This document shows positions 26,311 through 35,033 of a stretch of DNA of 64,000 nucleotides, piece by piece. Position 1 is the first letter of the stretch; each line of letters starts with the position of its first letter. A program made the position numbers and the translations under genes. The notes under the pieces are model-generated. The model saw nothing but the letters and a program-made list of their open reading frames with translations, did not search any database and had not been told where the DNA came from. The stretch is from an uncultured Flavobacteriales bacterium (GTDB lineage Bacteria > Bacteroidota > Bacteroidia > Flavobacteriales_D > CAJJDF01), in NCBI GenBank assembly GCA_937129365.1, contig CAKZNB010000049.1, positions 62,001 to 126,000 of the forward strand. Reading direction: 5' to 3'.

Positions 26311-27276
26311 TTATTTCTGAATTGATTTATTAATTAACCCTCTTCCAGCTTTATTTATTTTTCCGTCAGCTTTTAATTGACTAAATATTTTATCTAAAAT
26401 ACCATTGATAAAACCTTTACTTTTTGGAGTACTATAAAACTTTGAGATTTCTATATATTCGTTCATAGTAACTTTTACAGGGATAGAAGGAAAGTCTAAT
26501 GCCTCCACAATTGCCATACTCATTAGTATTACATCTGTTTTTGCTAATCTATCAACATCCCAGTTTTTGGTTTGCGATTTGATTAATTTCTCAATCTCAG
26601 ATTGCTTTGTAATTGTATGTCTAAATAATAGTTTAGCATATTCCTCGTCACTTTTATCTTTAAATAATGGAGAAAGAGCTTCAATTCCCGAGTCACTCTC
26701 ACTCATTGATTCAATAGTCTTTATAACAGCAAGAGCTACAATATCCAAATCATCATTCCAGAAGATACTGCTGTCTTCAAGTACATCATGTAATAGTTCA
26801 TTATTTACTACAAAATTTTTGAAGATAGCAATCAAGAAATTTTTATCTTCATTAAATGAATCTGCACCACTATTCATGTAGTTTTTGTAATCATCAGATT
26901 CTCTTACCTCTTTGAATATCTGGCTTATAACAGTAAAAGCACCATCAGATCTCCATTTGATTTTCATGTTGTCAATGTCTTTCTGTAGCTGACTATTTTG
27001 GTTCAGCATAGAAAAGGCTTTGTTGTGCACAAATTTCATGTTTGGGTTCAAGTCATCTTCAGAAGGGCGAAGTTTTTTCTTTGCATTTTCAATTTTTTCT
27101 TCAGATAATTTTTTAATCTCATCAAAAACTGAAAGTAGAGTTACGTATAGTTCATACACCTTTTTAAGGCTGAACATAAGTTCCCGTTCTCCTTTGTCTA
27201 ATTCTTTATTATTAGAAAAAATGTAGGCATACAATGCCAAAAATGTTTTAATTCGTATGTGTCTTCTTGATAGCAT
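26311..27276 (-). CDS. nusB: Transcription antitermination factor NusB (long Bacteroidota form)
   Basis: A 321-residue protein, about twice the length of E. coli NusB. The first 30 residues (LSRRHIRIKTFLALYAY) and the C-terminal third (about 190-310, RLAKTDVILMSMAIVEALDFPSIPVKVTMNEYIEISK) carry the NusB signature. The middle is an insert of about 150 residues found in Bacteroidota forms. NusB binds boxA RNA with S10 to keep RNA polymerase processive on rRNA operons. Its ATG overlaps the leucine dehydrogenase stop by one base, so translation is coupled. Confidence 0.92.
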   Translation of the reverse strand: MLSRRHIRIKTFLALYAYIFSNNKELDKGERELMFSLKKVYELYVTLLSVFDEIKKLSEEKIENAKKKLRPSEDDLNPNMKFVHNKAFSMLNQNSQLQKDIDNMKIKWRSDGAFTVISQIFKEVRESDDYKNYMNSGADSFNEDKNFLIAIFKNFVVNNELLHDVLEDSSIFWNDDLDIVALAVIKTIESMSESDSGIEALSPLFKDKSDEEYAKLLFRHTITKQSEIEKLIKSQTKNWDVDRLAKTDVILMSMAIVEALDFPSIPVKVTMNEYIEISKFYSTPKSKGFINGILDKIFSQLKADGKINKAGRGLINKSIQK

Positions 27277-28367
27277 TAAAACGATAATTTTACTTTTCCA
27301 ATTTTTTCTATTCTCTCCTCAGCTAATTTGTTAGCTGCCAAATATGTTGGGATATTTTCTTGCTCCGCTTTTTCGAAAATAGCTAGCGTAGTGTTATAAA
27401 TATCCTCTGTTTGAGTCATTACTCTTTCTTTGTCATAACCAGTTACTTCAAAGAAACAGTTGATCACACCACCTGCATTTATCAAATAATCTGGAGCGTA
27501 AATAATTCCCATTTCCATACACATTTTGCCATGCTTCACTTCATCCTGAAGTTGGTTGTTTGCAGCTCCAGCAATAATTTTACATTTTAGTTTACTCAAT
27601 GTTTCATCATTTACTGTAGCACCCAGTGCACAAGGAGAATAAATGTCTACATCTAAGTCATAGATGTCTTCTGGTGCAACAACCGTTACATTGTATTCAC
27701 TTGCAATTCTGTCTAAAGTTGGCTTGTGAATGTCTGTTACAAAAATTTTAGCTTCTTCTTTTTCAAGAAATTGAATTAAATATTCTCCAACATGTCCAGC
27801 ACCTTGTACTGATATTTTTTTACCTTTCAAACTATTGCTACCATAAGCTTTCATTGCAGCAGCTTTCATTCCCATATATACTCCGTAAGCAGTAACTGGC
27901 GAAGGATCTCCACTTTTCCCAGGTAATCCACTCACATGATTTGTTTCCATATTTACCCAAACCATCTCTTTTGGTGATACACCTACATCTTCTGCAGTAA
28001 TGTATTTACCCGCAAGGCTATTTACAAACTTCCCAAATCTTCTAAAGAGAGCTTCAGACTTATCTGTATGTGGGTTTGCTATAATTACAGCTTTTCCACC
28101 ACCTAAGTTCAATCCAGAGATTGCAGACTTGTAGGTCATTCCTCTCGAAAGTCTCAAAACATCATTTAATGCATCCGCTTCACTTTCATAAGGCCACATT
28201 CTTGTTCCTCCTAGAGAAGGACCTAATGTAGTATTGTGAATAGCAATAATTGCTTTTAATCCTGATTCTTTGTCGTTGCAGAACACTACTTGTTCATGTC
28301 CCATCATTTCCATTCTATTAAGAAGGAATCCATGTTGTTGAGCTTTTTCGGCTACAGTATTTTCCAT
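27276..28367 (-). CDS. Leucine/Glu/Phe/Val dehydrogenase family protein
   Basis: A 363-residue amino-acid dehydrogenase. The catalytic region is GMTYKSAISGLNLGGGKAVI (about residues 76-95), holding the two lysines that bind substrate and act as base. An NAD-binding Rossmann domain follows with ISVQGAGHVGEYLIQFL. The length and GLNLGGGKA motif fit leucine dehydrogenase more than glutamate dehydrogenase. It deaminates branched-chain amino acids to 2-oxo acids in the cytosol. It is the first gene of the unit running to yajC. Confidence 0.88.
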   Translation of the reverse strand: MENTVAEKAQQHGFLLNRMEMMGHEQVVFCNDKESGLKAIIAIHNTTLGPSLGGTRMWPYESEADALNDVLRLSRGMTYKSAISGLNLGGGKAVIIANPHTDKSEALFRRFGKFVNSLAGKYITAEDVGVSPKEMVWVNMETNHVSGLPGKSGDPSPVTAYGVYMGMKAAAMKAYGSNSLKGKKISVQGAGHVGEYLIQFLEKEEAKIFVTDIHKPTLDRIASEYNVTVVAPEDIYDLDVDIYSPCALGATVNDETLSKLKCKIIAGAANNQLQDEVKHGKMCMEMGIIYAPDYLINAGGVINCFFEVTGYDKERVMTQTEDIYNTTLAIFEKAEQENIPTYLAANKLAEERIEKIGKVKLSF

Positions 28368-28392
28368 GCGAGTTAAAATTTATTAAGGAGTA

Positions 28393-28400
28393 CAAAATTA
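28393..28400 (-). promoter_or_regulatory. TAnnTTTG -7 element of the leucine dehydrogenase operon
   Basis: On the minus strand this reads TAATTTTG, 25 bases before the ATG. It is the only close match to the -7 consensus in the divergent gap and would drive the leucine dehydrogenase-nusB-DUF1573-yajC unit. Confidence 0.5.
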
Positions 28401-28523
28401 CGATTATTATTTATTTTTTATTGGTTTTAATGCAGAATTAAAATAGAGTTTATCCTTCGGTGTTTGTTTACTATAAAAGGTCAAAATTTTTTTGAGAAGA
28501 ACAACTACTAAGGAGTAAAAAAC

Positions 28524-28532
28524 TATCTTTGC
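28524..28532 (+). promoter_or_regulatory. TAnnTTTGC -7 element giving a near-leaderless ABC exporter mRNA
   Basis: TATCTTTGC is a perfect -7 match whose last base is only 4 bases before the ATG at 28537. With transcription starting about 7 bases after the element centre, the mRNA would have no or almost no leader. Confidence 0.6.
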
Positions 28533-28536
28533 ACCG

Positions 28537-30306
28537 ATGAAGGCATTAGCATATCTTAATAAATACTTAACCAAGTATAAGTGGAGACTTATATTGGGAA
28601 CAATTTTTATTACTGCTTCCAATTATTTTGGAGTGGAAATGCCCCGAATTGTAAAAGATTCGGTCAATTTATTTACAGAAAAAATAAAATCCTTAAAAGG
28701 AGTTGAATTATCTGAATTAGATAAAACAGAAATTATAGAGAGCGGAATTTATTTAGCACTTATATATATAGCTTTTTCATTATGCAGAGGTTTTTTTGTA
28801 TTTCTAAATAGGCAAACAATCATTATCATGTCTCGATTGATAGAGTATGATTTAAAAAATGAAATTTATACCCATTATCAAAAACTAACTCCAGCATTTT
28901 ATAAGCAAAACAATACGGGAGATTTAATGAACAGAATCTCTGAAGACGTAAGCAAAGTAAGAATGTATTTAGGACCAGCAATTATGTATTCAATCAATTT
29001 ATTTGTGTTGAGTATTATGGTTATTTATTACATGGTTTCGGTTAATTTGGAACTTACTTTATATGCTTTAGCTCCGCTACCTATTATGACTATTATGATT
29101 TACTACATCAGTAGAATAATGAATAAAAGAAGCGAGGAAGTTCAAGTTCAACAATCAATTATTTCTACGTATGTGCAAGAATCTTTTTCGGGAATTCGTG
29201 TAGTAAAAGCATATAATATGCAAAAATCATTGAATACAAGCTTTTTGAAAGAAGCAAATGAGTACAAATCTCGCTCCATGAAATTGGCTACGATTAATGC
29301 TTTTTTCTTCCCGGTAATTGTGTTGTTAATTGGGATTAGTACGGTTCTAACTATTTATATAGGAGGATTAAAAGCAAATGAGGGAATAATTACCAACGGT
29401 GATATTGCTGCCTTTGTAATTTATGTAAATATGCTTACTTGGCCTTTTGCTTCAATAGGTTGGGTTACTTCGATGGTGCAAAGAGCAGCAGCATCTCAAA
29501 AAAGAATTAATGAATTTTTGAAACAAGAACCAGCTATTTTTTCTAAAGATAATGCCGTCCCAATGAAAGGGGGTGATATAATTTTTGAGGATGTTTCCTT
29601 TGTATATCCTGATTCTGGAATTAAAGCTTTACAAAATATCTCATTTACTTTGCCCGAAGGAAAAACATTGGGAATTATTGGCGAAACTGGTTCAGGAAAA
29701 TCAACAGTAGCAAACATGATTGCAAGGCTGTATGATGTAAATACTGGAGAGATAAAAATTGGCGATTCGCCTATTGAAAATATTGAGTTAGAAGGATTGC
29801 GAAAATCAATAGGGTATGTACCACAAGATGCTTTTTTGTTTTCAGATTCCATAGCAAATAATATCAAATTTGGATTAAGTGAGCTTGGAGAAAATAGCGA
29901 GGAACTAATGGAGCAAGCTGCAAAAGATGCACATATTTATGATAATATTATTGACTTTGAAAAAGGATTTGAGACCATAGTAGGGGAGAGAGGAATTACA
30001 CTTTCTGGTGGTCAAAAGCAGCGAGTTTCCATAGCCCGAGCAATAATCAAGCATCCAGATGTTTTGATTTTCGATGATTGCCTATCAGCAGTTGATACTG
30101 AGACTGAAGACATTATTCTTAGAAACTTAAAGAGAATAATGAAAGGAAAAACGAGTGTAATAATTAGCCACAGAATTTCTTCCTTGGAGCATGCAGATTT
30201 AATTTTGGTAATGAATGATGGTAAAGTGATAGAACGAGGAAGCCATGATGAACTGATGGCTCAAAATGGATATTATGCCTCGCTTAATGAGAAGCAGAAG
30301 GGGTAA
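28537..30306 (+). CDS. MsbA-type ABC exporter (fused permease and ATPase)
   Basis: A 589-residue half-transporter. Six membrane helices form the N-terminal ABC_membrane domain (about residues 15-320). The ATPase follows, with Walker A GETGSGKST (about 382-390), signature LSGGQKQR (about 488-495) and Walker B VLIFDDCLSAVD. In place of the usual LDE-type catalytic pair the Walker B reads FDDC, so the catalytic glutamate is replaced by aspartate. It would work as a homodimer or with a second half-transporter elsewhere. Substrate is unknown; lipid or drug export are both possible. It converges on the LytTR regulator gene with 6 bases between stops. Confidence 0.9.
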   Translation: MKALAYLNKYLTKYKWRLILGTIFITASNYFGVEMPRIVKDSVNLFTEKIKSLKGVELSELDKTEIIESGIYLALIYIAFSLCRGFFVFLNRQTIIIMSRLIEYDLKNEIYTHYQKLTPAFYKQNNTGDLMNRISEDVSKVRMYLGPAIMYSINLFVLSIMVIYYMVSVNLELTLYALAPLPIMTIMIYYISRIMNKRSEEVQVQQSIISTYVQESFSGIRVVKAYNMQKSLNTSFLKEANEYKSRSMKLATINAFFFPVIVLLIGISTVLTIYIGGLKANEGIITNGDIAAFVIYVNMLTWPFASIGWVTSMVQRAAASQKRINEFLKQEPAIFSKDNAVPMKGGDIIFEDVSFVYPDSGIKALQNISFTLPEGKTLGIIGETGSGKSTVANMIARLYDVNTGEIKIGDSPIENIELEGLRKSIGYVPQDAFLFSDSIANNIKFGLSELGENSEELMEQAAKDAHIYDNIIDFEKGFETIVGERGITLSGGQKQRVSIARAIIKHPDVLIFDDCLSAVDTETEDIILRNLKRIMKGKTSVIISHRISSLEHADLILVMNDGKVIERGSHDELMAQNGYYASLNEKQKG

Positions 30307-30312
30307 AGTCGG

Positions 30313-31050
30313 TTATATTTTTTTATTCAATTGTTCTAAAAAAAGTTTCTTTTTAGGTTTAGAGAGAGGAACAAAATCTCCGTTTGTTAATTCCAAAGTT
30401 CCTTCATTTAGATAATTTTTGATGAAATCTATATTTACAATATGAGATTTGTGAGCATGAAAAAAATTGAAATTTTCTAAAACAGAAACAAATTTTCCAA
30501 TATTTGCTGAGCTTAGTACAGGCTTTTCGTCAGTTGTATATATGTTAGTGTATCCATCATTTCCTTCTAGTCTTATTATTTGATTTGGTTTATAGAAACT
30601 AAGGCCGACTTGTGTAGGAATAATAATGCTGGAGTCATTTTGTTTATTGTTTTTAAGAAGAGAAATTTGTTTTTCATGATTTGATTTTTCCGTAATGTTG
30701 CTCTTAACTTTTTCAACTGCAGATATAAGTTCATCAATATCTATTGGTTTAAGGATATAATCAATAGCATTATGTTTAATAGCTGTAATAGCATAGTTTA
30801 AGTGTGCAGTTACAAAAATCACTTCCATATCTGGCGCATCAATTTTTGATAATAGGTCAAAACCACTAATAACAGGCATATCAATATCCAAGAAAACCAA
30901 ATCAGGTTTTAATTCATTAATTTTTTTAATTCCTTCTTCCGGATCCTGCGTTGTATGCAGTATTTCAAGATAAGGTATGTTACGAGTTATTTTGTTTTCT
31001 AGACTTCTAAGAGCAATCTCTTCGTCATCAATTAATATTGCTGTTATCAT
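30313..31050 (-). CDS. LytTR-family response regulator
   Basis: A 245-residue response regulator. The receiver domain (residues 1-120) has the acidic pair D8/D9 and phospho-acceptor D55 in LVFLDIDMP. The conserved threonine lies in FVTAHLNYA, and the lysine in YILKPIDIDEL. A linker leads to a C-terminal LytTR DNA-binding domain (about 145-245, IIRLEGNDGYTNIYT, FFHAHKSHIVNI). Its start lies 23 bases inside the sensor-kinase gene, so the two are translationally coupled. LytTR proteins bind direct repeats of about 9 bp at 21-22 bp spacing. A matching array is seen at 33945-34000 upstream of the kinase. Confidence 0.94.
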   Translation of the reverse strand: MITAILIDDEEIALRSLENKITRNIPYLEILHTTQDPEEGIKKINELKPDLVFLDIDMPVISGFDLLSKIDAPDMEVIFVTAHLNYAITAIKHNAIDYILKPIDIDELISAVEKVKSNITEKSNHEKQISLLKNNKQNDSSIIIPTQVGLSFYKPNQIIRLEGNDGYTNIYTTDEKPVLSSANIGKFVSVLENFNFFHAHKSHIVNIDFIKNYLNEGTLELTNGDFVPLSKPKKKLFLEQLNKKI

Positions 31051-33847
31051 TTTTTGTAAATATTAGTTTTACTTCTGTCCCAGGATAATCAATGTTTTCT
31101 GTAAAGTTTTGCATAGTATAACTAACTATCCATTTATTTGATTTATTGAGTAGTTTAATCCTTTCTTTAAAAATTAACGAAGATTTTGAGTCATGTCCTT
31201 GAAAAGAATTGGCTTTTATTTCTTTTGATTTTACAATCCCTATTCCATTATCATTAACAATTACTTCATAAGAGTTATTGGATATTTTTTTGAACATTAC
31301 ATTTACTTTTCCACCCTCTTTTTTATGGAATATTCCATGATTTATAGCGTTTTCTACAATAGGTTGAATAATCATGGTAGGAATATTGAGTTTGTCTTTA
31401 ATTAACTCTATCTCAATGTTTACCTCGAAATCCAGCTTATTTTTAAATCTCATTTTTTCAATTTCTAGATAGTTAGAGATAAGATCTACTTCCTTTTCAA
31501 GGCTAATTTCAGTCACATTGGATAGATCAAAAAAATGCCTAATCAATCTTGAAAATTTGAGTAAGTATTTATCTGACATCTCCAAATCATTTTCATTCAT
31601 ATAATATTGAATGGCATTAAGAGAATTAAATACAAAGTGTGGGTTCATTTGAGAACGTAGTGCCTCTAATTTAAAATTAGACAACTGTTTTTCCTGTTCA
31701 ATTTTCTTGTTAGCATTTTTAGAAATTCGATTTCTAAAATTCTTAAGAAGAAATAGAATAATAAGCAGTAAAATAATTCCAAGGAGTAGATAAAAAAGCT
31801 TTGTTTGATACCAATTTGGTAGGATTTCAATAAAAATTGATTTACTTAACGAATTGTTTTTTTCGTCTTCAACTTTAATGATTAGTTCATAATTCCCAAT
31901 TGGCAAATTGTTAAGATTGATTTGTCCTTTGGGAATTTGTATAAAGTTTTTTTGAGTTGGACTTAATTTATAACTATACTTCAAGTAGTTCTTGATTGTA
32001 AAATTAATGGTTGAAAAATCTACTTCAAGTGAGTTATTTCTAGTATATTTCACTTTCAGATTTGTATCGTTTACAACATCTTCATTCCAAATAATTTTAT
32101 TTATGTGTATTGATTGAAGCTGGTTAAGGTTTTTTACATCTTTTCGTATTCTGGTAATTCCATTTGAAGTAGCAATAAATAAATCATCATTAACTAACAA
32201 CACATCATTTACCAGATTGCTTTTTAAGCCATCATTAATGTTATATATATAGGTCAGTTTAAATTTTGAATTCCTATTTGAAATTGCATACAATCCTTTG
32301 TTTGTTGCAGCAAAGATATTACTGTCGTTATAAACTTTGACTTTTTCAATAAAAGAGATATTTTTAAATAGTTTAATAATTTCGCCATTTTTATATTTAT
32401 AAAGGCCATGACCGTCTGAACCAATCAGTAGGTGCTCTCCAGAAATTGCAAAAGAATTTATTGGTTTTGAAAAATTTATAGGATGTTTAATAAATTCATT
32501 TTTATATCTATAAAACAATCCATTGTAAGTAGCAATAAAAACTGTATCATTAAATTTAATCACATCTTTTAGGTGACTATTAAAATTAGTAATAACATTA
32601 AAGTTAGAATCTAATTCTTCCGATTCATAGTGATGGGATGCGTAGTAGGTGTTGTTAATTTTTACTATTTTTTTTGCATTCCAAGTGCTAACATTCTCAA
32701 TAAAATTGTAATTCGAATCCAAGATAATAGTTCTATTTTTACAGATGTTTATTTTATTATTCACTTCTATGTAGGTGTAAACATCGTGCTCGGTTTCATT
32801 AGTGTATTTTAATTTTGCCTCCCCATTTTCAAATGTTCCAAAGTTTTTTTTCTTGGTTATAAAATGGATTCTATCAAAAATAATTTTTAGTTCTTTAGTA
32901 GTTCCCAAATCATAAGTTACAGTTTTGGATTCTGAGTAGGATAAAAAGTAAATTCCGTTATTGAAACTTGCAATCCAAATGTTACCAAGCCTGTCTCGCA
33001 TGCTAAAGTAACTTTCTAGTTTCGGGTCAATTTTATAGATGTTGTTTACCTCAAGGTTACTGTCCAAATCCAGTACAAAATTATAACCAGTTAACTGGTA
33101 AGAATTATTCATATACCCAATTCCAATTTTGTGTTTTAAATTTAAATTATAATCATCCAGCTGTATACGGTAGATTTTTAATGTGTTTAATTCAATTACT
33201 TGAATCGTATTATCAATAACTAAAAATAGTTTATTGTCAGGGAATAAACTAAAGTAGGGACCTCTTTTACCTTGTTTTAAAACAAATTTAATTTCATTTT
33301 TATTAGTTTTTACAAAAATAGAATCTCTCGCGTATACAAGGGATTGAGCATATTTTGAATTAAGTATGTACTCTTTTTTTACTTTAGAACTATTAATTAC
33401 TGTCCATTTATTATTGACTAATTCAATCAGTTGAAAGTCTAAATTATAAAACCCAACTGTGTTTTTATATTGAACTATATCGTGAGGAATCATATTTATT
33501 CCTTGTTCCATCGGAGAAAATTTGTGAACTATATCGTTTTCAATGTATCCATGTTGCTTTGAAGAGGAGAAGAACCAAACTTTATTGTCTCCGGTAATTC
33601 TAATGTTCCAAATGTCATTAGTAGGTAAACCATCATTGGTAGTAAATATTCTGGCATTTGTTCCATCATATTTGGTAATTCCTTTTTCTCCTATCATCCA
33701 TATAAATCCATCATAATCTTGCATGATTCTATAGTTGTGTACGGTATTCAATTCTTGATCTTCAAATAGCTTTGTCTGCGCTATGGATTGGAAACAAATC
33801 ATAGAGAATAAAAAACAAGTAATTCTGTAGAATTGATGGGGAATCAT
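31028..33847 (-). CDS. LytS-type sensor histidine kinase with beta-propeller sensor
   Basis: A 939-residue membrane kinase. After a signal peptide (residues 1-23) come two-component-regulator propeller repeats (for example GFIWMIGEKGITKYDG, LGNIWIASFNNGIYFL), a Y_Y_Y domain (about 590-685), and one membrane helix (about 690-710). A His_kinase domain of the LytS type follows, with MNPHFVFNSLNAIQYYM (His near 736), and an HATPase domain (N-box VENAINHG, about 820). The large sensor faces the periplasm. In contrast to many SusCD-linked kinases it is not a hybrid; its receiver is in the adjacent gene. The signal it senses is not known. Confidence 0.93.
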   Translation of the reverse strand: MIPHQFYRITCFLFSMICFQSIAQTKLFEDQELNTVHNYRIMQDYDGFIWMIGEKGITKYDGTNARIFTTNDGLPTNDIWNIRITGDNKVWFFSSSKQHGYIENDIVHKFSPMEQGINMIPHDIVQYKNTVGFYNLDFQLIELVNNKWTVINSSKVKKEYILNSKYAQSLVYARDSIFVKTNKNEIKFVLKQGKRGPYFSLFPDNKLFLVIDNTIQVIELNTLKIYRIQLDDYNLNLKHKIGIGYMNNSYQLTGYNFVLDLDSNLEVNNIYKIDPKLESYFSMRDRLGNIWIASFNNGIYFLSYSESKTVTYDLGTTKELKIIFDRIHFITKKKNFGTFENGEAKLKYTNETEHDVYTYIEVNNKINICKNRTIILDSNYNFIENVSTWNAKKIVKINNTYYASHHYESEELDSNFNVITNFNSHLKDVIKFNDTVFIATYNGLFYRYKNEFIKHPINFSKPINSFAISGEHLLIGSDGHGLYKYKNGEIIKLFKNISFIEKVKVYNDSNIFAATNKGLYAISNRNSKFKLTYIYNINDGLKSNLVNDVLLVNDDLFIATSNGITRIRKDVKNLNQLQSIHINKIIWNEDVVNDTNLKVKYTRNNSLEVDFSTINFTIKNYLKYSYKLSPTQKNFIQIPKGQINLNNLPIGNYELIIKVEDEKNNSLSKSIFIEILPNWYQTKLFYLLLGIILLLIILFLLKNFRNRISKNANKKIEQEKQLSNFKLEALRSQMNPHFVFNSLNAIQYYMNENDLEMSDKYLLKFSRLIRHFFDLSNVTEISLEKEVDLISNYLEIEKMRFKNKLDFEVNIEIELIKDKLNIPTMIIQPIVENAINHGIFHKKEGGKVNVMFKKISNNSYEVIVNDNGIGIVKSKEIKANSFQGHDSKSSLIFKERIKLLNKSNKWIVSYTMQNFTENIDYPGTEVKLIFTKNDNSNIN

Positions 33848-33944
33848 AATTTCTTAGTTGAATTTCATCCTAATTATAGGAAATATATAGCAGGTAAAAA
33901 AATAAAAAACAGGCAATTACAAAAATTATTTTTTAATGATTTCG

Positions 33945-34000
33945 GTTAATTGATTGAACCGAATTGTTAATTGATTGAAGTGGTTTGTTGGTTGATTTGT
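33945..34000 (+). promoter_or_regulatory. Three-copy direct-repeat array at 21-bp period, LytTR-box-like
   Basis: GTTAATTGATTGAA occurs perfectly at 33945-33958 and 33966-33979. A degenerate third copy, GTTGGTTGATTTGT, is at 33987-34000. Starts are exactly 21 bp apart, two helical turns. LytTR regulators bind about 9-bp repeats containing GTTN(A/G) at 21-22 bp spacing, and all three copies have that core. The array ends 25 bp before a TAGATTCG -7-like element, in the right place for activation of the lipoprotein gene at 34165. The intergenic region 33848-34164 holds this array, that element and a possible hairpin leader. Confidence 0.7.
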
Positions 34001-34025
34001 TCTTGATAAGAAAAAAATATGACAC

Positions 34026-34033
34026 TAGATTCG
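34026..34033 (+). promoter_or_regulatory. Promoter -7-like element downstream of the repeat array
   Basis: TAGATTCG is a one-mismatch version of TAnnTTTG. The third repeat ends 25 bp upstream, about where the -33 region should be. This is the pattern expected of a promoter that needs an activator in place of a good -33 box. The implied leader before 34165 is about 125 nt and can form ACTTCA/TGAAGT (34075-34096) and AATAC/GTATT pairings. Confidence 0.45.
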
Positions 34034-34164
34034 AAACAATAAATTATGAAAAATAGAACTTATAAGAGGAGAATACTTCAGGCGTGTGTTTGAAGTGGCG
34101 TATTGCAAGTACCGAACACTCCTTAACTCAAAGTAGGTGCGAAAATTATTAAAATTTATTTATC

Positions 34165-34779
34165 ATGAAAATTTACAAAAAAATTATGCTGGTTGTTGCT
34201 GGGTCAATTCTACTAGCCAATTGTACAAAAGAAAAAGAAATGCCTAGCAGCCCTAAGCAGAAAGATTCGGTCCAATTTTTACTTAATGGAGAAAGGCTTG
34301 TAGGTATAAACGATATTGAGTGGACTGATCAAACACATTTTGTACAATATAATGCAGAAAATCTTGCATTTGATAGTGATGAAGCTTTCTTGAGTTGGGC
34401 TGAATCAACCAACGATAGTCACAAAATTATTCAAAAATTTAATTATGCAGCAGAAATGCATGCAATGGCAATTGAAACTGGAATGATTGATGACGAGGAA
34501 AGAACTTTGTCTTATATGAATGAAATTGATAATTCAACTAATCGCGCTGGTAGAACCTTACTTTTCGATAAGAAAAATCATTTGGGTGCATTTTTAGGTG
34601 CATATCGAGTTGCAGCTATGATTCCAAAAAAGAATAGAAATCGAGCGGAATCTGTTGTTGCTGCTGGGTTTGGAGCTTTATGTAGTAAAAAATGGTTTGG
34701 TGGAGCAAAACGGTGGTATTTTGGACTTCCTATTAAAGATTTGACATGGTTTAACAATGCAACTGTATCGATTTTTTAA
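34165..34779 (+). CDS. Unknown lipoprotein, probable LytTR target
   Basis: A 204-residue lipoprotein with lipobox LLANC (Cys20). I recognise no family. After a polar linker it has a mixed helical region (about residues 45-125, including SDEAFLSWAES and AAEMHAMAIETGMIDDEERTLSYM). The C-terminal part has several glycines and aromatics (LGAFLGAYRVAAMIP, GGAKRWYFGLP). It is monocistronic, divergent from the sensor kinase and placed after the 21-bp-period repeat array. It could be a regulated surface lipoprotein or a ligand for the kinase. It stops just before a TolC remnant, so the far C-terminus may have been altered by the same rearrangement. Confidence 0.7.
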   Translation: MKIYKKIMLVVAGSILLANCTKEKEMPSSPKQKDSVQFLLNGERLVGINDIEWTDQTHFVQYNAENLAFDSDEAFLSWAESTNDSHKIIQKFNYAAEMHAMAIETGMIDDEERTLSYMNEIDNSTNRAGRTLLFDKKNHLGAFLGAYRVAAMIPKKNRNRAESVVAAGFGALCSKKWFGGAKRWYFGLPIKDLTWFNNATVSIF

Positions 34780-35033
34780 TTTAAAATCAGGAATAGGCTT
34801 TAATATTGACACTGGTTCTCAAGTTGTTGAAAACACAAAGTCTTTGCCTGCAATTAATTATTTAGATCTTGACGAATATTTATTAATCCAAGAACAGCAG
34901 AAAGTTCAAGAGCAAAACATTAGAATTGCCCAAAGTGGTCGTTATCCTGCTTTATCACTCTCAGGTTCTTTTGGGAGTGGATATTCAGGAAATAATAAAG
35001 AGTTGGTGGGCACTGAATTTTTACCAAAACCCT
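34780..35033 (+). pseudogene. TolC-family outer-membrane efflux protein remnant
   Basis: The ORF at 34757-35107 is not an intact gene. Its middle (about residues 9-92) reads as an internal slice of a TolC-type channel: a SGIGFNIDTG stretch, the helix LDEYLLIQEQQKVQEQNIRIAQSGRYPALSL, and the strand SGSFGSGYSGNN. The N-terminal signal, first helical hairpins and C-terminal half are missing. It is squeezed between the unknown lipoprotein gene and the end of the UDG-like gene, and its last codons run into that gene's 3' end. It is best read as debris of an efflux operon deleted by rearrangement. Confidence 0.75.
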
